DNA of 10,039 bases from Halothiobacillus neapolitanus (GTDB lineage Bacteria; Pseudomonadota; Gammaproteobacteria; Halothiobacillales; Halothiobacillaceae). Shown here piece by piece: positions 7,275 to 10,039 of the stretch. How positions within the stretch are numbered: the first letter of the stretch is position 1; each line of letters begins with the position of its first letter. The DNA lies in contig DYLI01000014.1 in the NCBI GenBank assembly GCA_020722165.1, positions 1 to 10,039 of the forward strand, written 5' to 3'. Made by a program: the position numbers and the translations under genes. The notes below the pieces were generated by a model, which saw nothing but the letters and a program-made list of their open reading frames with translations, was not told the DNA's origin and did not search any database.

Positions 7275-7302
7275 AAGGCTGCTAAAATGCGGCCTTTATT
7301 TT
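7275..7302 (+). terminator. Possible terminator after mscL, overlapping a possible pyrE promoter
   Basis: AAGGCTGC (7275-7282) can pair with GCGGCCTT (7289-7296), with one G-T wobble, around the loop TAAAAT, followed by a T-rich stretch (TTATTTTG). This resembles an intrinsic terminator for mscL, 25 bases after its stop. The loop is also a good -10 box (see the separate entry), so the two readings compete. Confidence 0.5.
7280..7288 (+). promoter_or_regulatory. Possible extended -10 promoter of pyrE
   Basis: TGCTAAAAT (7280-7288) fits the extended -10 pattern TGnTATAAT with one mismatch. No good -35 is seen at the right distance (7260-7265 reads CGAGGC), which is tolerated by extended -10 promoters. 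Transcription would start near 7295, leaving about 23 bases before the pyrE ATG. Confidence 0.4.
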
Positions 7303-7317
7303 GCGCGGCACAAGCTT

Positions 7318-7959
7318 ATGAATCAGTTATCCCACGAATTTTTACGTTATGCACTGGAGCGTGAAGTGTTGCGCTTTGGCGAGTTCACGCTCAAATCCGG
7401 GCGGGTCAGTCCGTACTTTTTCAATGCGGGCCTATTCCATAGTGGCGAAGCCTTAAGCCGCCTTGGTCGCTTTTACGCGGCGCGCATCATGCAGTCCGGC
7501 ATCGAGTTCGATATGCTTTTTGGCCCGGCCTACAAGGGAATTCCATTGGTCGCGGCCACGGCGATAGCCCTGTTTGAACAGTATGGAGTGGATGTGCCCT
7601 GGGCGTTTAATCGCAAGGAGGCCAAGGCGCATGGCGAGGGCGGCAGCATTGTCGGTGCGCCGCTTGCGGGAAGGGTGTTGATGGTGGACGACGTGATGAC
7701 CGCTGGCACCGCCATGCGTGAGTCGATTGCGATTTTGCAGGCCGCAGGTGCTGCGCCTGTAGCCGTCGCCGTATTGCTGGATCGCCAAGAGCGCGGGCAG
7801 GGCGAGTTATCCGCCGTGCAGGAGCTGGAACGTGATTACGCGCTTGCTGCATTACCTTTGGCCGGAGTGGCTGATTTGATTGATTTGCTGCGCGGCGAGT
7901 CGAAGTATGCGGACGTACTGGGCGCGGTTGAACAATATCGCGCGGCGTATGGGGTGTAG
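7318..7959 (+). CDS. pyrE: Orotate phosphoribosyltransferase
   Basis: A 213-residue enzyme that joins orotate to PRPP to make OMP, step five of pyrimidine synthesis, working as a dimer. It shows FGEFTLKSGRVSPYFFNAGLF at 20-40, LFGPAYKGIPL at 67-77, the mobile catalytic loop FNRKEAKAHGEGG at 97-109 and the PRPP-binding motif VDDVMTAGTA at 123-132. It has the same length as E. coli PyrE and ends with the related EQYRAAYGV. The ATG is chosen because the N-terminus aligns with the family, but no clear Shine-Dalgarno sequence precedes it (GCGCGGCACAAGCTT). No attenuator leader peptide with a pyrimidine-rich terminator, as before E. coli pyrE, is apparent beyond the short hairpin upstream. Confidence 0.97.
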   Translation: MNQLSHEFLRYALEREVLRFGEFTLKSGRVSPYFFNAGLFHSGEALSRLGRFYAARIMQSGIEFDMLFGPAYKGIPLVAATAIALFEQYGVDVPWAFNRKEAKAHGEGGSIVGAPLAGRVLMVDDVMTAGTAMRESIAILQAAGAAPVAVAVLLDRQERGQGELSAVQELERDYALAALPLAGVADLIDLLRGESKYADVLGAVEQYRAAYGV

Positions 7960-8016
7960 GAATGCCGTCTCGGCGCGAAAATTGAATCAATCGGCCGCAG
8001 AGGACACAGCCTCTTG

Positions 8017-8092
8017 TAGCCCGGATGACAATCCGGGAGGGATGTCAGTACAGTCACGAGCATTCCCGGATTCCACTTCGCTTCATCCGGGC
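8017..8092. repeat. Inverted pair of REP-like palindromes between pyrE and the DUF423 gene
   Basis: The first unit (8017-8038) begins TAGCCCGGATGA and ends AATCCGGGA; CCCGGAT (8020-8026) pairs with ATCCGGG (8031-8037) over the loop GACA. The second unit (8064-8092) is the same element on the opposite strand with a longer loop: CCCGGAT (8065-8071) and ATCCGGG (8085-8091). Aligned in the same orientation, the two share GCCCGGATGA at one end and AATCCGGGA at the other and differ mainly by about nine bases missing from the loop of the first. This matches the GCCCGGATGAAGC-type repetitive extragenic palindromes scattered in many gammaproteobacteria. Set between convergent genes, the pair may also act as a two-way terminator or mRNA stabiliser. 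Confidence 0.8.
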
Positions 8093-8106
8093 GACGATCC
8101 TTGTGT

Positions 8107-8529
8107 TTAATCTTTGGGCAGCTTCCACGCGCCCCAAAACAACAGCGCCCAGCCAAGGATGAAAAACATGCCGCCGAGCGGCGTAATCAAGGCAAAAAAG
8201 CGCATCTCAAACAGGCTGTAGGTTAGAACATGAGCATACAGGGTGCCGCAAAACAGTCCCACGCCGATCAGCCAGCTCCACGCGGCGCGGTTGAATAGCT
8301 TGTGCTGCGGGACTTCCTGTCGCATCCAGAACGCGAGTGCCAGCAGCGCCAGCGCGTGAATGAGCTGGTAGTGTACGGCGGTGTTGAACACCTCAAGCAA
8401 GCGCGGCTCGACGAGGTTTTTTAGGCCATGCGCGCCAAATGCCCCCAAGGCTACGCCCAGACCACCCAACAGGCTGGCTAGCAGTATAAACAGGCGGTTA
8501 CTTTGGTGAACTGGGTTGGCTTGGCTCAT
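8107..8529 (-). CDS. DUF423 family small inner-membrane protein (YgdD-like)
   Basis: A 140-residue hydrophobic protein with four likely membrane segments at about 13-32, 54-69, 84-104 and 111-135. The DUF423 pattern is clear: GAFGAHGL at 29-36, the run FNTAVHYQLIHALALLAL at 48-65, LFCGTLYAHVLT at 92-103 and ITPLGGMFFILGW at 115-127. The E. coli relative is YgdD; no biochemical role is established for the family that I know of. Its ATG overlaps the stop of the upstream small gene as ATGA (8526-8529), so it is translationally coupled to it. The first eleven residues are polar and not conserved. It converges on pyrE across the REP-like pair. Confidence 0.92.
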   Translation of the reverse strand: MSQANPVHQSNRLFILLASLLGGLGVALGAFGAHGLKNLVEPRLLEVFNTAVHYQLIHALALLALAFWMRQEVPQHKLFNRAAWSWLIGVGLFCGTLYAHVLTYSLFEMRFFALITPLGGMFFILGWALLFWGAWKLPKD

Positions 8530-8708
8530 GTGCCGTAGTCGTCTTCGATGGCTTTTTTCAAGCGGCGTTCTTCCAGTGCATCTTCAAGGCGGCGGCGGGT
8601 GTCTTTATCGACCACCGCAGGCTTTGGGGTATCATCCGGTAGATCGCCGGAATCCGCTGCTGGAGTCAGGGCATCGTCAAGCTCTTCAATGGATTTGGCT
8701 TCGCTCAT
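8526..8708 (-). CDS. Small charged protein, resembles PA3496 family
   Basis: A 60-residue protein with an acidic, proline-containing N-terminal half and a highly charged helix at about 34-57 (DKDTRRRLEDALEERRLKKAIEDDYG). The C-terminal pattern of RRR-LED-LEE-R-L-K resembles the small proteins annotated as PA3496-family, described as putative envelope-integrity proteins in Pseudomonas; that assignment is from memory of the pattern. It has no signal peptide or membrane segment. Support for its being real comes from the ATGA overlap with the DUF423 gene and the 57-base gap after fis on the same strand. The ribosome site is weak (GAGACTGCC before the ATG). Function is unknown. Confidence 0.75.
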   Translation of the reverse strand: MSEAKSIEELDDALTPAADSGDLPDDTPKPAVVDKDTRRRLEDALEERRLKKAIEDDYGT

Positions 8709-8765
8709 GGCAGTCTCACGTCGTCAATGGGTTTTAGTGGCGCGTGTTATGCCGTAGCTTGTCGC

Positions 8766-9023
8766 TCAGGTCAAGTCCTGTTGGGTGTCGCCATTCAATC
8801 CATGTTCACGCAATTTCTTGCGCAAGGTGCCGCGATTAAGCCCCAAGCATTGCGCGGCGCGGCTTTGATTGCCCTCGCAATGCTGTAAGGCGCATTCGAG
8901 CAAGGGGCGTTCCACTTCGCGCATCACCATGGCGTACAGCTCGGTCGGGTCGTCGCCTTCCAGGGTCAGCATGTATTCTTTGAGTGCGTTGCGTACAGTT
9001 TCATGCAGGGGACGAGGGCTCAT
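8766..9023 (-). CDS. fis: DNA-binding protein Fis
   Basis: An 85-residue Fis, the nucleoid protein that bends DNA and controls rRNA, tRNA and many growth-phase genes as a homodimer. The central part is the dimerisation helix region (LYAMVMREVERPLLECALQHCEGNQ at about 29-53), followed by the helix-turn-helix QSRAAQCLGLNRGTLRKKLREHGL at 53-76. It is shorter at the N-terminus than E. coli Fis (98 residues) and carries an extra polar tail NGDTQQDLT after the helix-turn-helix, where E. coli Fis ends almost at once. The ATG overlaps the dusB stop as ATGA (9020-9023); dusB-fis is a classic gammaproteobacterial operon. Fis in E. coli represses its own operon, but the promoter region lies mostly outside this window. 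Confidence 0.95.
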   Translation of the reverse strand: MSPRPLHETVRNALKEYMLTLEGDDPTELYAMVMREVERPLLECALQHCEGNQSRAAQCLGLNRGTLRKKLREHGLNGDTQQDLT

Positions 9024-10000
9024 GCGTGAGTTCCGAGGGCGTGGGTGGCGAAAAAACGATCAATTAAGTCAAACTGCGTGGCGGCATCTTCGGCACGCAC
9101 AAACGGGATGCGCAGGGTATCGCTATCGGGCAGATGGGCACAATACCAACTGAGGTGTTTGCGCGACACACGCACGCCGATGTGCTCGCCGTACAGTTCG
9201 TGCAAGGCTTGGATATGCTGCTTGATGAGTTGATGCTTCTCATCAAGGCTCGGTTCGACTGGGCGGGGTTGATCGGTGAGGGCGGCGCGCATTTCGGCAA
9301 AAAACCACGGCCTCCCCAGCACCGCACGACCTAGCATAATGCCGTCTGCGCCGGTGTAGGCCATGACCTCCCGCGCCTTGGCGGGCGTGTCGATGTCGCC
9401 GTTTGCCCAGATGGGAATGTCCACCGCGTCGCGCACGGCACGGATGCTGTCGTACTCGGCCTCGCCGCGAAACATATCGCTGCGGGTGCGTCCGTGAATG
9501 GCGAGCGCCTGAATGCCCGCCGCCTGTGCAATTTTTGCAATCTGCACGGCATTGCGCTGCTTGGGGTCAAGCCCGGTGCGGATTTTGAGGGTGATCGGCG
9601 CGTCCACGGCGGCGACCACCGCATCAAGAATGCGCCCAACATGTTCGGTGTCGCCCAGCAAAGCCGAGCCTGCGGCTTTTTGGCAGATTTTCTTCGCTGG
9701 GCAACCCATGTTGATATCGACGATTTGCGCGCCATGCGCCACGCCATGCCGCGCGGCTTCGGCCATGTTGTGCGGGTCGTTGCCGACAATCTGGATGGTG
9801 CGAGGTTCCGGTTCGTCTTCATGCGGCAGACGGCGCTGGCTGGTACGTGTGTCGCGTAGATCAGGGTTGCTGGAGGACATTTCGCCCACCACGAGACCCG
9901 CGCCGAAGGTTTTGCACAGATGGCGAAATGGACGGTCGGTGACACCGGCCATCGGCGCGAGGGCGAGCGGGCTGTCGAGTTGGAAGGAGCCGATGCGCAT
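9020..10000 (-). CDS. dusB: tRNA-dihydrouridine synthase B
   Basis: A 326-residue flavin enzyme that reduces specific uridines in tRNA to dihydrouridine (U17 in E. coli). The N-terminal TIM barrel shows LAPMAGVTDRPFR at 14-26, EMSSSNP at 40-46, the catalytic DINMGCPAKK with Cys100, ALTIHGRT-like LAIHGRT and ANGDIDTPAKA, followed by GADGIMLGRAVLGRPWFF; the C-terminal helical tRNA-binding domain ends near VRAEDAATQFDLIDRFF. The ATG at 10000 (MRIGSFQLD) is chosen because it matches the DusB N-terminus and AAGG lies nine bases upstream. A GTG at 10033 would add eleven residues that are not part of the family. It is the first gene of the dusB-fis operon. Confidence 0.96.
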   Translation of the reverse strand: MRIGSFQLDSPLALAPMAGVTDRPFRHLCKTFGAGLVVGEMSSSNPDLRDTRTSQRRLPHEDEPEPRTIQIVGNDPHNMAEAARHGVAHGAQIVDINMGCPAKKICQKAAGSALLGDTEHVGRILDAVVAAVDAPITLKIRTGLDPKQRNAVQIAKIAQAAGIQALAIHGRTRSDMFRGEAEYDSIRAVRDAVDIPIWANGDIDTPAKAREVMAYTGADGIMLGRAVLGRPWFFAEMRAALTDQPRPVEPSLDEKHQLIKQHIQALHELYGEHIGVRVSRKHLSWYCAHLPDSDTLRIPFVRAEDAATQFDLIDRFFATHALGTHA

Positions 10001-10022
10001 CTTAAAAAACCTTGAAAAAACA

Positions 10023-10028
10023 ATTTTA
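10023..10028 (-). promoter_or_regulatory. Possible -10 box of the dusB-fis operon
   Basis: On the minus strand TAAAAT (10028-10023) lies 22 bases before the dusB ATG and is one mismatch from the -10 consensus. Only eleven bases remain upstream in the window, so the -35 region cannot be seen. Confidence 0.3.
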
Positions 10029-10039
10029 GCCACAGAGGG

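Noticed and set aside
7960..8016. Short hairpins after pyrE (AGAGG/CCTCT at 7999-8014, GCCG/CGGC near 7965-7975)
   Set aside because: The stems are only four or five pairs with no T-tract, too weak to call a terminator; the REP-like pair next to them is the stronger candidate.
9331..10023. A 230-codon open frame within dusB in another frame on the same strand
   Set aside because: Arginine/proline/serine-rich shadow of dusB; dusB itself has all its family motifs.
10001..10033. A GTG start for dusB eleven codons upstream
   Set aside because: The extra residues are not in the DusB family, while the ATG at 10000 matches the family N-terminus and has AAGG nine bases upstream.

Overview
This window is ordinary, gene-dense chromosome, most likely from a gammaproteobacterium. 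The evidence is the ispB | rplU-rpmA-obgE-proB block with divergent ispB, the dusB-fis pair, a PurT-type formyltransferase, a DUF423 membrane protein, and protein sequences that track the Escherichia coli homologues closely (IspB, PurT, PyrE and DusB recognised from memory of the families). Base composition is moderately GC-rich. I cannot name a genus. I see no phage, transposase, CRISPR array, toxin-antitoxin pair or defence gene, and nothing that looks like an undescribed system.

Layout. The 5' part of a tRNA-Pro(CGG) gene lies on the minus strand at the left edge, directly downstream of ispB (octaprenyl diphosphate synthase, minus). Divergent from ispB is a plus-strand block: rplU and rpmA (ribosomal proteins L21 and L27), a terminator, obgE (ribosome-associated GTPase) and proB (glutamate 5-kinase). 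A symmetric hairpin terminator separates proB from the convergent minus-strand pair purD-purT, which overlap by ATGA and encode consecutive steps of purine synthesis. Divergent from purD are mscL (mechanosensitive channel) and pyrE (orotate phosphoribosyltransferase) on the plus strand. Between pyrE and the next convergent block is an inverted pair of REP-like palindromes. The last block, all minus and read from the right edge, is dusB (tRNA-dihydrouridine synthase), fis (nucleoid protein), a 60-residue PA3496-like charged protein and a DUF423 membrane protein, with ATGA overlaps at dusB/fis and at the small gene/DUF423.

How they fit together. Most genes are housekeeping: translation and ribosome assembly (L21, L27, ObgE, DusB, tRNA-Pro), nucleotide synthesis (PurD, PurT, PyrE), proline synthesis (ProB), quinone side chain (IspB), osmotic safety valve (MscL) and growth-phase nucleoid control (Fis). 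The points most worth a second look are the REP-like pair, the purD-purT coupling, the gene order compared with the fis-purH-purD arrangement known in Pseudomonas, and the overlap of a possible terminator with a possible pyrE promoter. No gap exceeds 300 bases; the longest (about 205 bases, between ispB and rplU) holds the two divergent promoters described below.
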